A stretch of DNA of 64,000 nt from Oegoconia quadripuncta (Eukaryota > Arthropoda > Insecta > Lepidoptera > Autostichidae), in the NCBI GenBank assembly GCA_949316235.1, contig OX438759.1:18600618-18664617 (forward strand), in the 5' to 3' direction. Under the pieces are notes generated by a model. That model was not told where the DNA came from. It ran no database searches and worked only from the letters and a program-made list of their open reading frames with translations. The position numbers were made by a program, and so were the translations under genes. Positions 27,401 through 31,149 of this stretch are shown here, piece after piece (the stretch's first letter is position 1; each line of letters opens with the position of its first letter).

Positions 27401-29866
27401 ACAGCTCAGGAATTTGAAAAAGCTGAAAGCTTTTGGATAAAAGAGAGTCAAGAGAGGAGTTTCGCCAAAGATATTGCACTAATTAAAAAATCACGAACAA
27501 AGGAGAGCACCATACATCAGCTCTCGCCTTACATAGACGACGAGGGAGTTCTCCGTGTAGGAGGACGAATTAACGCAGCACGCGTAGACGGTGATACTAA
27601 ACATCCAATCATACTACACCCAGGAGACAATTTTGTAAAGCTTTTGATTAATCAATATCACAAGGACGCCGCTCATATTGGTAAAGAACTGGTCCTGAAT
27701 AACCTTAGGCAAAGGTTCTGGATATTGAGAGGGCGATCGGCTGTAAAAACTGCGTGGGCCAATTGCCAGCTTTGCAAAAACAAGCGTTCCGTTCCGGAAC
27801 CACCACTCATGGGACAAGTGCCCCCCATGAGGCTGACAATTAACTTTCGACCATTTACAATGACAGGGCTAGACTACTTCGGACCTATGACTGTTAAGGT
27901 TGGACGGCGACGGGAGAAGAGGTACGGAGCCTTATTTACGTGTTTAACTATACGGGCCGTACATATTGAAATAGTAACTGACCTGACAACTGACAGTGTA
28001 ATTATGGCCATTAGACGGTTCGCAGCTCGCCGTGGAATGCCCCGCGAGCTGTGGACCGACAATGCGACGACTTTTAGAGGAGCCGACCGCGAACTGAAGT
28101 CAGCTGTAGGGGAACTTGATGATAACCGACTTTTACAGTTCTTCAGTACACGCTATCTGACTTGGAAATTTATTTGTCCAAATTCGCCCCACCAAGGAGG
28201 CTGCTGGGAACGTATGGTGCGTTCTGTTAAGACGACTTTGAAGAATGTTTTGAAGGAGCAATCGCCGACTGACTCTGTGCTATCGACTCTTCTGACTGAG
28301 GCCGAGTTTATGATTAATAACAGACCATTAACTCACCTTTCGCTCGACCATAATGACGATCCGCCGCTTACACCCAACCATTTTCTTTTACAAACACCTG
28401 ACCATATCTACTACCCACTAGCTGACTTTACAGACGACAACTTAAGGAAGTCCTGGCGCCGCTCTCAGGTCTTGGCTGATCAAGTGTGGAAGCGATGGGT
28501 TAAGGAATATTTACCAACGCTGACCAAACGAGCCAAGTGGTTTGGCCCAGTTCAGCCTCTGAGAGTGGGTGATATTGTCATCATTTGTGATGATGCCCTG
28601 ACTCGCAACGCTTGGCCCAAGGGCGTTATTACAAAAGTTTACCCTGGCGCGGACGGACAGGTTCGTGTGGCTGACGTACGAATTGGACAGACTGAATACC
28701 GACGACCAGCGACTAAACTTAGCAGACTCGACGTAAATTGAAAATGTTTATTTTCCCCGCTTTATTCGTATTGACTACACGAAAACGACCAGACAGACAG
28801 TCTTCGCGTTTTCTTTGACCAGACCTAGACGGGCAGACAGTACTCTCCTCCACTTGCTTGACTAGACTGATACGACAGACTGACTGGAGTATTGGTGCTG
28901 CAATACTGGAGGTGGGAATGTTGTGGACTTTTTGGACCTGGCTGATGCTGGCTGACTAATCTATGACAGAAACGGAAGAAGACAGGACAAAGGACGGTCG
29001 ATGACGAGACGGCGACCTGACGGGCGTGCAAATTGTGCTTTTGATTAAATATTAATAAATATAGTGTTTTATATTTGACCGCGCCCTGCCTTTCCTTAAT
29101 AGACGGTTTTAAATAAAAATCTTCCAATGACAATAACTTCCATTTCACTTACCTATAATAAGTATGACCTATTTTTTTGTTAAGGTAAATATCTTTAAAT
29201 ATCTTCAAAACAGCTTAATCGATTTTCATCAAACATAAAGGTAGCTAATAACCTGTTCTTCAGTGTATAAAAAGCCATACTGAATTCGGACCAACCACTG
29301 AGATGCATCTGGACAAAGACTGGACACACAAACAACGCCGTCAAGCACTTAACATCCGCATCCGTGGCGCAATGTATACAATATTAGGTTTACGGAGGTC
29401 GCGGGTTCGATTTACAGCGGGGTACATGCTTAGTACTCGGTTTGGTTGATGGTAGGGCATTTTAACTGTCCGCCTGGCTAGCTACTACCATCTTATCTAA
29501 ATCTCCCGCCAAACAGCAATTTTAATAGCATTGTTGTGTTCCGGTTGTCAAAAATAGCAGTTCCCCAAATATGTTGGGGTTTCCGAATCAGTACGCTTCC
29601 ACTTAACATCAGGTGTGATTGAGGTCAAGAACCGTTGTTCATAAAATAAAAAATATTGGTTTTCGTCGAGGGTTAGAAATGGGTGACTACTACAATTTAT
29701 TAATATGATTGAATACGGTACTTCAAGACTCACCTGTATAAAGGCTCTCCATCAGACTCCTTGAACCACAGCACCATGACTACGGCGTCGTCTGCGTGGA
29801 GAGGCAGAATATCGCACGGCAGCGAAGCTTTCTTACCCAGGACCCCTTGCACGTCTATCGTTGGCA
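348..29866 (-). CDS. sidestep-family Ig-superfamily cell-surface protein, partial gene (7 exons)
   Basis: Joining minus-strand exons 29866-29734, 22174-21966, 21644-21534, 16590-16387, 12417-12266, 3808-3667 and 478-348 gives 1082 coding bases, 360 full codons with no stop. Every border is GT-AG and each phase fits the next. The product holds Ig1, Ig2, Ig3 and half of Ig4, with all seven expected disulfide cysteines present (two each in Ig1-3, one in Ig4). Phrases such as [34 protein letters not shown] and [16 protein letters not shown] match my knowledge of the insect Sidestep (Side) family, transmembrane partners of Beat proteins in axon guidance and synaptic matching. Known members have several Ig domains, an FN3 domain and a membrane helix; those parts and the signal peptide are not found here. 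Introns are 321-8457 bp and repeat-filled. The family is confident; which paralogue is not resolved. Confidence 0.9.
631..970 (-). mobile_element. SINE-A copy, near full length
   Basis: This tRNA-headed SINE family, read in its own sense, has a head containing GTGGCTCAATG (A box) and a GGTTCGA B box. A body follows with CCGCCTGGCTAGCTACCACC, TTCCGGTTGTCAGAGATAAG and ACCTCATCTTCACTTAACATC, ending in GTTGTGCATA plus poly(A). Here it is on the minus strand, co-oriented with the host gene. Confidence 0.85.
1707..1947 (+). mobile_element. SINE-A copy, head missing
   Basis: Starts in the body at GTTGGTCGTAGGGCATTTT and ends GTTGTACATA plus poly(A). The tRNA head is absent. Confidence 0.8.
2195..2950 (+). 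pseudogene. LINE 3' end (Jockey-group, Daphne-like, tentative) with 3' UTR
   Basis: Degraded frames contain [16 protein letters not shown] and [10 protein letters not shown], matching the longer copy at 31320-32315. The 3' UTR has TTTCTTGCGCCGCTTCTTTT and ends TTGAAATAAATGCTGA. Stops break the frame. Confidence 0.75.
3339..3622 (+). mobile_element. SINE-A copy next to an exon donor
   Basis: Head (CTCCGTGACTCAATG, GATTCGATTCC) and body are present. The 3' end stops at CATCTTCACTTAACATC without its tail, about 45 bp from the Ig3 exon donor at 3667. Confidence 0.8.
3667..3808 (-). CDS. side-like exon: second half of Ig3
   Basis: This 142-bp exon follows a GTTTCAG acceptor and ends at CATT|GTAAGT. 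It reads [20 protein letters not shown], then [20 protein letters not shown] and KWRLNVH. The D-x-G-x-Y-x-x-C motif supplies the second Ig3 cysteine. A SINE-A copy ends about 45 bp beyond its donor. Confidence 0.9.
3895..4190 (+). mobile_element. LINE 3' end fragment (Daphne-like)
   Basis: The same 3' UTR as 2720-2950 (CTTGCGCCGCTTCTTTTCCC). It ends with TTGAAATAAATGC and a short TTGATGTTTGATG repeat tail. Confidence 0.7.
4380..4565 (+). mobile_element. LINE 3' end fragment (Daphne-like)
   Basis: Contains GATTTCCCTTTCCGAAGCGG and CATTCAACGAATGATATCATG, with a CTTGAAGTTTGAAGTTTG tail. Confidence 0.7.
4566..5137. other. intronic stretch, nothing recognised
   Basis: AT-rich sequence within the Ig3-Ig3 intron. 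I see no frame, tandem repeat or family match, apart from CTCGTACTCTCACTAGTTGG-type sequence near 4907. Confidence 0.5.
5138..5345 (-). mobile_element. LINE-like 3' end, antisense
   Basis: (GATA)n start, AAGCATTTATTTACGCCAC, CACTGGTTTTCAGTTACAAC. Relative of 12465-12680. Confidence 0.45.
5848..6080 (-). mobile_element. SINE-B copy
   Basis: This second tRNA-headed SINE family has a head containing GACCTGTTTGGTGTAGTGG and a GGTTCGAATCCCGC B box. The body has GAGTTATGGATGTTTTTC, AACCATCTGGTATCCACAAC and TAGATGGCGCTGTGTGTATG, ending in TTATT-type repeats. Here it is reverse-oriented with a shortened head. Confidence 0.8.
6470..6757 (+). mobile_element. SINE-A copy, 5' truncated
   Basis: Begins in the B-box region (CGCGGGTTCCATCCCCAG) and runs to GTCGTGCATAG plus poly(A). 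Confidence 0.8.
7218..7280 (+). mobile_element. SINE-C head fragment
   Basis: GAGCGTCGGTGGCTCAGTG and CCAGGTTCGATCCTCAGG, ending at the SINE-B copy that follows. Confidence 0.6.
7281..7545 (+). mobile_element. SINE-B variant copy
   Basis: The head GATTGGTGTAGTGGATAG with B box GGTTCGAATCCCGC is complete. The body is a subfamily with CCGTTATCTAGTATCCATAG and TAGTTTGGGACCAGATGATT, ending in (TTATTA)n. Confidence 0.8.
7730..8045 (+). mobile_element. SINE-C copy, full length
   Basis: This third tRNA-headed family has GCCGGTGGCTCAGCGGTTAAG (A-box region) and a GGTTCGATT B box. A body follows with GGTGAAGGAAAACATCGTGAG and CAGCGTGGTGGACTATGGCC. Its 3' end, CCCAGCAGTGGGATGTTTAC, then GATGATGATG, looks borrowed from an RTE-type LINE. 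Confidence 0.8.
8490..8640 (+). mobile_element. LINE 3' end (Zenon/CR1-like, tentative)
   Basis: GGGTCTTGCTGGAAGAAATC, then CTGTATCTAGTATGTATTTG and GTGTGCAATAAATTATAAAT. A scrap of the same end is at 30395-30455. Confidence 0.6.
8724..8884. repeat. pentanucleotide microsatellite (ATGAT/ATGAG/ATGAA)n
   Basis: About 32 tandem 5-base units: ATGAG units, then a long ATGAT run, then ATGAA units. The order gives open frames on several phases, which are artefacts. Confidence 0.95.
9535..9692. mobile_element. Helitron-like non-autonomous fragment
   Basis: TTTGTTTATCCCGCGGGAAC, TACCAAATTTTATCCAAATC, CGTTTCGCCGTGGTGGAGCG and a TATTAGTTAG end. Confidence 0.45.
9698..9960 (-). mobile_element. LINE-like 3' end, antisense
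   Basis: Starts with (GAAA)n at 9699-9717, then AAATTTATTTAAACCCATC, and contains ACGCTGGTTTTCAGTGGAG. Similar architecture with GCGCTGGTTTTCAGCGCAAC is at 12470-12680 and GCGAAACACTGGTTTTCAG at 5140-5400. Confidence 0.5.
10510..11280 (+). pseudogene. LINE C-terminal region and 3' end (Daphne-like)
   Basis: The frame at 10524-10829 reads [20 protein letters not shown] and [15 protein letters not shown], the C-terminal region of the reverse transcriptase protein. Further degraded coding follows, then a 3' UTR with AAAATAAAGCATTTTTTG and a (GATTT)n tail. The element is 5'-truncated. Confidence 0.8.
11385..11515 (+). mobile_element. LINE 3' end (Zenon/CR1-like, tentative)
   Basis: CCCAAAGGTTGCCTGGAAGG, GTGATAAGGCCGCCAAATCG and GTGCAATAAAGAATATTTTG match 49860-50002. 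Confidence 0.7.
11724..11963 (+). mobile_element. SINE-A copy with internal deletion
   Basis: The head CTCCGTGGCTCAATG and B box GGTTCGATCTCC are intact. The segment containing CCGCCTGGCTAGC is deleted, and the tail GATGTGCATA plus poly(A) is present. Confidence 0.8.
12266..12417 (-). CDS. side-like exon: first half of Ig3
   Basis: This 152-bp exon follows a TTTGCAG acceptor and ends at AAGAAC|GTAAGT in phase 0. It reads [20 protein letters not shown], then [20 protein letters not shown]. The C-x-x-x-G-S-R-P-x-A-x-x-T-W-W stretch is highly characteristic of the Side family third Ig domain. Confidence 0.92.
12465..12680 (-). mobile_element. LINE-like 3' end, antisense
   Basis: (GAAAGAA)n-like start, TGTATTTATTGCCAACAAATAC, then GCGCTGGTTTTCAGCGC. 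Relative of 9698-9960. Confidence 0.5.
13004..13406 (+). mobile_element. mariner-like MITE, complete 403-bp copy
   Basis: Terminal repeats read TTGGGTCTTTACCTATGAAA on the left and, inverted, TTAGGTCCATACCTATGAAA on the right. Both ends abut TA, the Tc1/mariner target duplication. The interior has short open frames but no DDD/DDE catalytic pattern, so it is non-autonomous. It sits in the intron between the Ig2 and Ig3 exons. Confidence 0.8.
13407..14479. other. intronic stretch, nothing recognised
   Basis: Between the MITE and the LINE fragment; short frames on both strands overlap each other and carry no domain. Confidence 0.5.
14480..14935 (+). pseudogene. LINE C-terminal coding fragment, second lineage
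   Basis: The frame 14505-14891 reads [33 protein letters not shown], and [20 protein letters not shown], then KSRVNRHL. This is the typical C-terminus of insect non-LTR ORF2 proteins. RT motifs are absent. It ends in poly(A) near 14923. Confidence 0.8.
15435..15720 (+). pseudogene. R1/I-type LINE C-terminus
   Basis: In frame, the sequence reads [20 protein letters not shown] and then [19 protein letters not shown], the Cys-His motif after RNase H-like domains in R1/I-group LINEs. A short frame shift separates the two parts. Confidence 0.65.
15780..16245 (+). pseudogene. LINE-derived fragments with (GAA)n tail
   Basis: 16095-16245 encodes [17 protein letters not shown] sequence and ends GAAAAGAAGAAGAAG, a LINE 3' end. 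15855-15995 resembles another lepidopteran repeat (CAACGACTTGTCGCGACC, GTGGACATCCTACGCTGCGC). Confidence 0.55.
16387..16590 (-). CDS. side-like exon: second half of Ig2
   Basis: This 204-bp exon follows a TTCACAG acceptor and ends at AATT|GTAAGT. It reads [20 protein letters not shown], then [20 protein letters not shown], with the strand-C tryptophan and second Ig2 cysteine. The residues linking to Ig3 (KVLILDIN) are at its end. Incoming and outgoing phases are both 1. Confidence 0.9.
16632..16890 (-). mobile_element. SINE-B copy
   Basis: Reverse-oriented body and head (GCGGGATTCGAACCCGCGAC, ending ACCACTACACCAAACAG). It lies about 40 bp from the acceptor side of the second Ig2 exon at 16590. 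Confidence 0.8.
16898..17213 (-). mobile_element. SINE-A copy, near full length
   Basis: Reverse-oriented from TTATGCACAACGAGTTGG to TGAGCTACGGAGGTGG. It abuts a SINE-B copy on its left through an (AT)n run. Confidence 0.85.
17455..17645 (+). mobile_element. SINE-C copy, 5' truncated
   Basis: From CTTAAACGGTGAAGGACTC to CTGCAGTGGCATGTTTACGG and a (GAT)n end. Confidence 0.8.
18168..18660. mobile_element. partial copy of the same MITE, interrupted by a LINE-like 3' end
   Basis: ACCGGATGAGTTTTTTTACT and TTAGGTAAGTGAAATAGAAG at 18175-18236 match the left arm. The sequence then breaks into a GAATTGAATTG-flanked insert (about 18237-18480) ending in T-rich tracts and a segment resembling a LINE 3' UTR. 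The block ACAAACGCGACCGTCAAATG near 18622 is the reverse complement of sequence at 22434-22455, supporting membership. Confidence 0.55.
18705..18997 (+). mobile_element. SINE-A copy, 5' truncated
   Basis: Starts at GGGTTTACGAATCGGAGGTC and ends GATGTGCACA plus poly(A). More diverged than most copies. Confidence 0.75.
19011..19210 (+). mobile_element. SINE-B variant copy
   Basis: Same subfamily as 7281-7545 (TTATCTAGTATCCATAG), with a diverged B box and a shortened centre. Confidence 0.75.
19533..19939 (+). mobile_element. mariner-like MITE copy
   Basis: Same terminal repeats and interior as 13004-13406, with a small internal deletion near 19648. The right end is followed by TA; the left flank is TG. 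Confidence 0.75.
19940..20602. other. intronic stretch, possible Helitron-like scrap
   Basis: ACCGCATCAAAATCGGTTGCG near 20000 and CCACGGGTAAATGCTAG near 20279 resemble Helitron-like blocks. The rest is unassigned. Confidence 0.35.
20603..21049 (-). other. unrecognised 148-codon frame, probably non-coding
   Basis: The minus-strand frame contains [20 protein letters not shown] and [18 protein letters not shown]. Most of the same DNA is also open on the plus strand, and no known domain is recognised. It lies in the intron between the Ig1 and Ig2 halves of the side-like gene, near a LINE-like scrap at 20990-21055. Likely chance or a repeat remnant. Confidence 0.2.
21183..21300 (-). mobile_element. 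SINE-C copy with internal deletion
   Basis: The inverted 3' end (CCCGCAAACATCCCACTACG) joins the head (CTTAACCACTGAGCCACC) without the middle. Confidence 0.75.
21338..21500 (+). mobile_element. SINE-B copy with internal deletion
   Basis: The head GACCTGTTTGGTGTAGTG is followed directly by CCATCTGGTATCCACAAC and the 3' end, lacking the middle. It lies just 34 bp below the first Ig2 exon. Confidence 0.75.
21534..21644 (-). CDS. side-like exon: first half of Ig2
   Basis: This 111-bp exon follows a TTGCAG acceptor and ends at GGAG|GTAAGT. It reads [15 protein letters not shown], then [18 protein letters not shown] with the first Ig2 cysteine. It is separated from the Ig1 exon by only 321 bp, the shortest intron here, which nevertheless contains a SINE-A fragment. 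Confidence 0.9.
21717..21862 (+). mobile_element. SINE-A 3' half within the 321-bp intron
   Basis: Runs from AATAGCATTGTTGTGTTCC to TCAAGTACCAGCCCG and fills nearly half of the intron between the Ig1 and Ig2 exons. Confidence 0.8.
21966..22174 (-). CDS. side-like exon: second half of Ig1
   Basis: This 209-bp exon follows a TTCCCTAG acceptor and ends at ATTG|GTAAGA. It completes the split serine and reads [16 protein letters not shown], later [15 protein letters not shown] and NVKVNFTVI. The D-x-G-x-Y-x-C motif of an Ig V-set domain is present and pairs with the cysteine in the preceding exon. An in-frame ATG lies a little upstream of the acceptor, but the phase and family match favour the splice site over an internal start. 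Confidence 0.9.
22478..22815 (-). mobile_element. SINE-A copy, full length
   Basis: A well-preserved reverse-oriented copy from TATGCATAACCGGTTCGTAC to TGAGCAACGGAGGCGG, inserted in the MITE that also holds the BEL element. Confidence 0.85.
22836..23050 (+). mobile_element. diverged or rearranged SINE-like fragment
   Basis: The 3' end (GATCAGATGTGATGGTCAAG, then AACCCGTTGTGCATAAATT) resembles the SINE-A end. The 5' part differs and starts after a long T run (22830-22852). It could be a second SINE sharing the tail. Confidence 0.5.
23156..23160. repeat. target-site duplication gacgg, left copy
   Basis: The five bases directly before the 5' LTR match the five after the 3' LTR (29102-29106). 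The flanks also line up with an uninterrupted relative of the target MITE at 41165-41260. Confidence 0.85.
23161..23343 (+). repeat. 5' LTR of BEL/Pao element
   Basis: The LTR begins TGTTGTGGAC and ends CCTTAATA. I see no difference from the copy at 28919-29101. An AATAAA at 23296-23301 could serve as the poly(A) signal; no clear TATA box is seen. Confidence 0.95.
23347..23358 (+). promoter_or_regulatory. candidate tRNA primer-binding site of BEL/Pao element
   Basis: TGGTCCTTCGTA starts three bases after the 5' LTR. The leading TGG would pair with the CCA end of a tRNA. The priming tRNA was not identified. Confidence 0.55.
23384..28741 (+). CDS. BEL/Pao Gag-Pol polyprotein, 1785 aa, uninterrupted
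   Basis: The single frame starts 40 bp after the 5' LTR. The basic, Ser/Thr-rich N-terminus is followed by a DUF1759-type Gag region near residue 189 ([13 protein letters not shown]). Two CCHC-like knuckles sit near 402 and 435, and a retropepsin-like protease has L-D-E-G near 523. The reverse transcriptase has the catalytic YVDD at 931-934. RNase H begins near 1117 (FCDAS, later [10 protein letters not shown]). The integrase has an H2C2 zinc motif at about 1406-1465 and a D, D, E core (DYFGP near 1497, TDNATTF near 1558, WERM near 1609). A DUF5641-like C-terminal domain follows from about 1689. Known family members reverse-transcribe and integrate the element. No stop or frameshift is seen, so the copy looks potentially active. 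Confidence 0.96.
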   Translation: MLTRSKSKFDVPDGIDDQPPRQDHIDQTTATPRDTVRPTSPTKSTTSKSSVKRQRLLAIKLKATKSLADIERRRLEIEEQLVHDQTTLEIAAIESESDGEEIGMPYIRSTSDLFVNKREYASSRASVLPTSFATANMCDSAPKVGYSIQDNFASNKHCVPSATSSHHLHNPCCSSDQLSKFMARQTSAKELPIFSGAPEEWLIFYSQFKTTTDLCGYTDAENLARLTKCLRGEARDAVCALLMSSSNLDKVIETLEMRFGRPEVIVDSMLTKIKSMRDIRHDDICQLMKFATDIQNIVAVMVSTNQNNHLMNPFLIREVLSKLPSHLKYQWGLDKTRKGLTEVSLQHVSDWLMKIARSTIEFTTKNDYQVQLSRGIDKKMNFRSDNKRVPVLTTKPITSKQCCLCKNNHELANCSNFIALSIDDRWKYVSDAKLCFSCLSPLHQLSACKSKTKCSEPNCGRVHHTVLHAEPRQLNRNTIVATTNENHRLIFDDMGKDIKVLMKVVRVVVSGENGDFETTALLDEGAAVSLIDASFAARAGINGRTRPLRICGARGMTSVDTKSKSVSFNIRGHKSDVFYNLYNVRTVNNLNLPVNNFVKYCDIVNKFPYVNDFLTETDLTFTKVELLIGQDNIDLIVTRQIIQGPQTGLLISKTNLGYVIHGKYPHYLPIDATVLHLCDCEELNESVKRFFTLEDFAIKPQGDSTPRSREDARALETMKATTRYMGDRWETGLLWREMSPILPNSYDQAFVRLRGIQRKMSRLPEFQTKYQDKIEDYLKKGYASKLSPDEVKRKTNKTWYLPHFAVFNPNKPNKLRFVLDAAAKSEGKSLNDFLLPGPDYLTSLPGVLLGFRCHQYAIMGDIQEMFHQAAIIRQDRQALRFLWGNDEYCMNVMIFGAICSPSSAQYVKNINAERFRDTHPRAVEAIIHSHYVDDWIDSVATESEAKQLVDDVIFIHQSGGFNMNGFMSNSKEILLHLPKAKLSTSAVKVIDETDTNLVERVLGIHWDTDDDNFTFSPRVDKVMDALQADKRPTKRQMLRTTMSIFDPLGFLLFVTMTARILLQGVWKLKLGWDDEIDDGTFQCWQAWLERLNQATTLKIPRWFLCKKSYQTQPVEVHVFCDASSKAFISVSYVRSQISNDDFHVSFAMSRGRVAPLKVISIPRLELQAALLGARMAQALRKHIKLPISKIILWSDSKTVLRWIRSEAGRFKPFVAHRISEIAELTDVCDWRWVPTDLNPADDATRDTVNVDALRWTTGPDFLRKHEDTWRTEDNNNNTTTEVDDTEMKMVHVITTFQHSYLPDDSRFSSYLKLIRSTAWILRFYRNIKGGSIDRHTGELTAQEFEKAESFWIKESQERSFAKDIALIKKSRTKESTIHQLSPYIDDEGVLRVGGRINAARVDGDTKHPIILHPGDNFVKLLINQYHKDAAHIGKELVLNNLRQRFWILRGRSAVKTAWANCQLCKNKRSVPEPPLMGQVPPMRLTINFRPFTMTGLDYFGPMTVKVGRRREKRYGALFTCLTIRAVHIEIVTDLTTDSVIMAIRRFAARRGMPRELWTDNATTFRGADRELKSAVGELDDNRLLQFFSTRYLTWKFICPNSPHQGGCWERMVRSVKTTLKNVLKEQSPTDSVLSTLLTEAEFMINNRPLTHLSLDHNDDPPLTPNHFLLQTPDHIYYPLADFTDDNLRKSWRRSQVLADQVWKRWVKEYLPTLTKRAKWFGPVQPLRVGDIVIICDDALTRNAWPKGVITKVYPGADGQVRVADVRIGQTEYRRPATKLSRLDVN
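28908..28918 (+). promoter_or_regulatory. polypurine tract of BEL/Pao element
   Basis: GGAGGTGGGAA lies directly before the 3' LTR, where plus-strand priming is expected. Confidence 0.7.
28919..29101 (+). repeat. 3' LTR of BEL/Pao element
   Basis: This is the second 183-bp LTR, identical by eye to the 5' copy. It is preceded by a purine-rich tract and followed by the gacgg target duplication. Confidence 0.95.
29102..29106. repeat. target-site duplication gacgg, right copy
   Basis: This is the direct repeat of 23156-23160 immediately after the 3' LTR. Confidence 0.85.
29350..29652 (+). mobile_element. SINE-A copy with small deletions
   Basis: The head CATCCGTGGCGCAATG and B box GGTTCGATTTACAG are followed by a body missing a few short blocks. 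It splits a repeat whose relative at 55920-56115 is continuous. Confidence 0.8.
29734..29866 (-). CDS. side-like exon: first half of Ig1
   Basis: This 133-bp exon follows a CTACAG acceptor and ends at CAG|GTGAGT. It begins with two bases of a split codon and reads [20 protein letters not shown], then VMVLWFK and EPLY, with a split serine codon at the end. It carries the first Ig1 cysteine (LPC) and the tryptophan of strand C. The incoming phase requires an upstream exon ending in phase 1, presumably encoding the signal peptide; none is established in the window. Confidence 0.9.
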
Positions 29867-31020
29867 CTGTAGAAGAAATTTTAATGTTTAAAATTTATAT
29901 ATATCTATATATAGCTATATCCACTACACCAATCGGTGAAAAATAATAATAATTTTTTTTTTCAACCACAGGTAATACTGCCTGTAAGGGACAAGTCGAC
30001 GTTCCTTGAAATAGGTGGTTAGGTACCTCGATACAATAACTTTAGTCAATGTCTAATGGTAACAGATTTTTTTTTTTTTTTTTTTCAAAAAAAAAATAAT
30101 TTCCTTTTCTTATGTAAACTTCCTCTTAAATGTAATTGATAAACTGGCAACGTTGCATCAAGTTAAAGAATGAATTCCGCCATCTACTATCAAATCAGTC
30201 AATAGCCGTGTAAATTTGTATAGTGTGTGCATTAAGAGTAATTTTCTTCGATTTATTTAGATATTTATTTACGACCGAAGTAAATAAGATATTTCCGATT
30301 TAAATTTATTTTGAATTAAGTAACATGCCCGTAAAGGAAATGCCGGGTTGTCCCTTACACCCAGTATACGGTAGGTAGTTTATAACCGGTAAATCCTGTA
30401 TCTAGTATGTATTTGACTTTTATGTGTACTCGAGTGCAAAAAATTATAAATAGAAAAAAATAAAATAAATAAATTTCAAAAACATTACGTTCCCACCTGA
30501 TGTGCTAAGCATTAAAAATACTTGTGTTATGAGCATCAGCTTCTAACTCCTCAATGGACTCTTAAACTATACCTCAATCTAGATTTATTTTTTTATTTTA
30601 TTACGATACATTATCATTACAGTAGAAACCAATGAAATAATGTACGAACCAACTAAAGAATAATAATAATTAATATATAAAATTATAATTTAGGCATACT
30701 AATCATTAGCTACTTATATAACATACAACATATAGCGCGACTTTTGTGAATTCACTCAGAGGACATGAGAACAAGTCTATTCTCTCCGCTATCTCGTTTA
30801 AATTTTGGCACTGCGGTAGAGGTCTGTGGTGTGATGGTGATAGATGATTGGTGTAAGTGTCCGAAATATTAAGAAATAAACTTACAAAAAAAACTAAATC
30901 TAAGAAAACCTGTATTTGATATCGCCTGTATGTGAGGGAGATATTTTGTGTGCATTGTATAAGTGCATGTAAATGTGTGCGTGCACAGATATACACAAAT
31001 AACAATAGTGGTCATCCATC
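29867..31020. other. upstream of Ig1 exon 1, mostly unassigned
   Basis: Contains long T and A tracts (30067-30100), a LINE tail scrap near 30395-30455 and low-complexity AT. No exon with the phase needed to join 29866 was found. Confidence 0.5.
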
Positions 31021-31089
31021 ATTGGGCAGAGCGCTATATTGGGCAGAGCACTATATTGGGCAGAGCGCTATGATTGGGCAGAGCGCTAT
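31021..31089. repeat. four tandem copies of a 17-bp unit
   Basis: ATTGGGCAGAGCGCTAT is repeated four times with one substitution and one inserted base. The following CGCGCTCGCC extends the GC-rich block, unusual in this AT-rich region. Confidence 0.85.
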
Positions 31090-31149
31090 CGCGCTCGCCC
31101 CACCGCCCGGTTAAGCTGAACAAGTCCTAAGGTTTATTGTTTTAGTCAC

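Larger units (their letters stand above)
23161..29101 (+). mobile_element. intact BEL/Pao LTR retrotransposon
   Basis: The 5941-bp element has two identical 183-bp LTRs, a primer-binding site, a single Gag-Pol frame and a polypurine tract. It is flanked by the 5-bp direct repeat gacgg (23156-23160 and 29102-29106), the size expected for BEL/Pao integration. The domain order Gag, zinc knuckles, aspartic protease, RT, RNase H, integrase, C-terminal domain is that of the BEL/Pao group. There is no env-like frame. It lies in an intron of the side-like gene, in the opposite orientation. Confidence 0.97.
22320..29190. mobile_element. older inverted-repeat MITE, split by SINEs and by the BEL/Pao element
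   Basis: The left arm (22322-22475) has a stretch near ACCGTAACGAAAAAAATAG followed by TTAGGTAAGTGAAATAGAAG. The right arm (29107-29190) carries its reverse complement, read as ACCTTAACAAAAAAATAG and TAGGTAAGTGAAATGGAAG. Between them lie a SINE-A copy, a second SINE-like scrap, the internal part at 23085-23160 (CCCTATGAATCCCGCCAG) and the BEL element. The relative at 40966-41515 shows the same internal order without BEL. DNA transposon superfamily unknown. Confidence 0.7.

Noticed and set aside
23161..29101. Endogenous retrovirus with envelope
   Set aside because: No frame between the integrase end and the 3' LTR could encode an envelope protein; only 177 bp lie there.
29761..29946. Plus-strand 61-codon frame
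   Set aside because: Antisense shadow of the Ig1 exon.
31021..31089. CRISPR-like array
   Set aside because: Repeats are directly abutting with no spacers, in a eukaryotic context.
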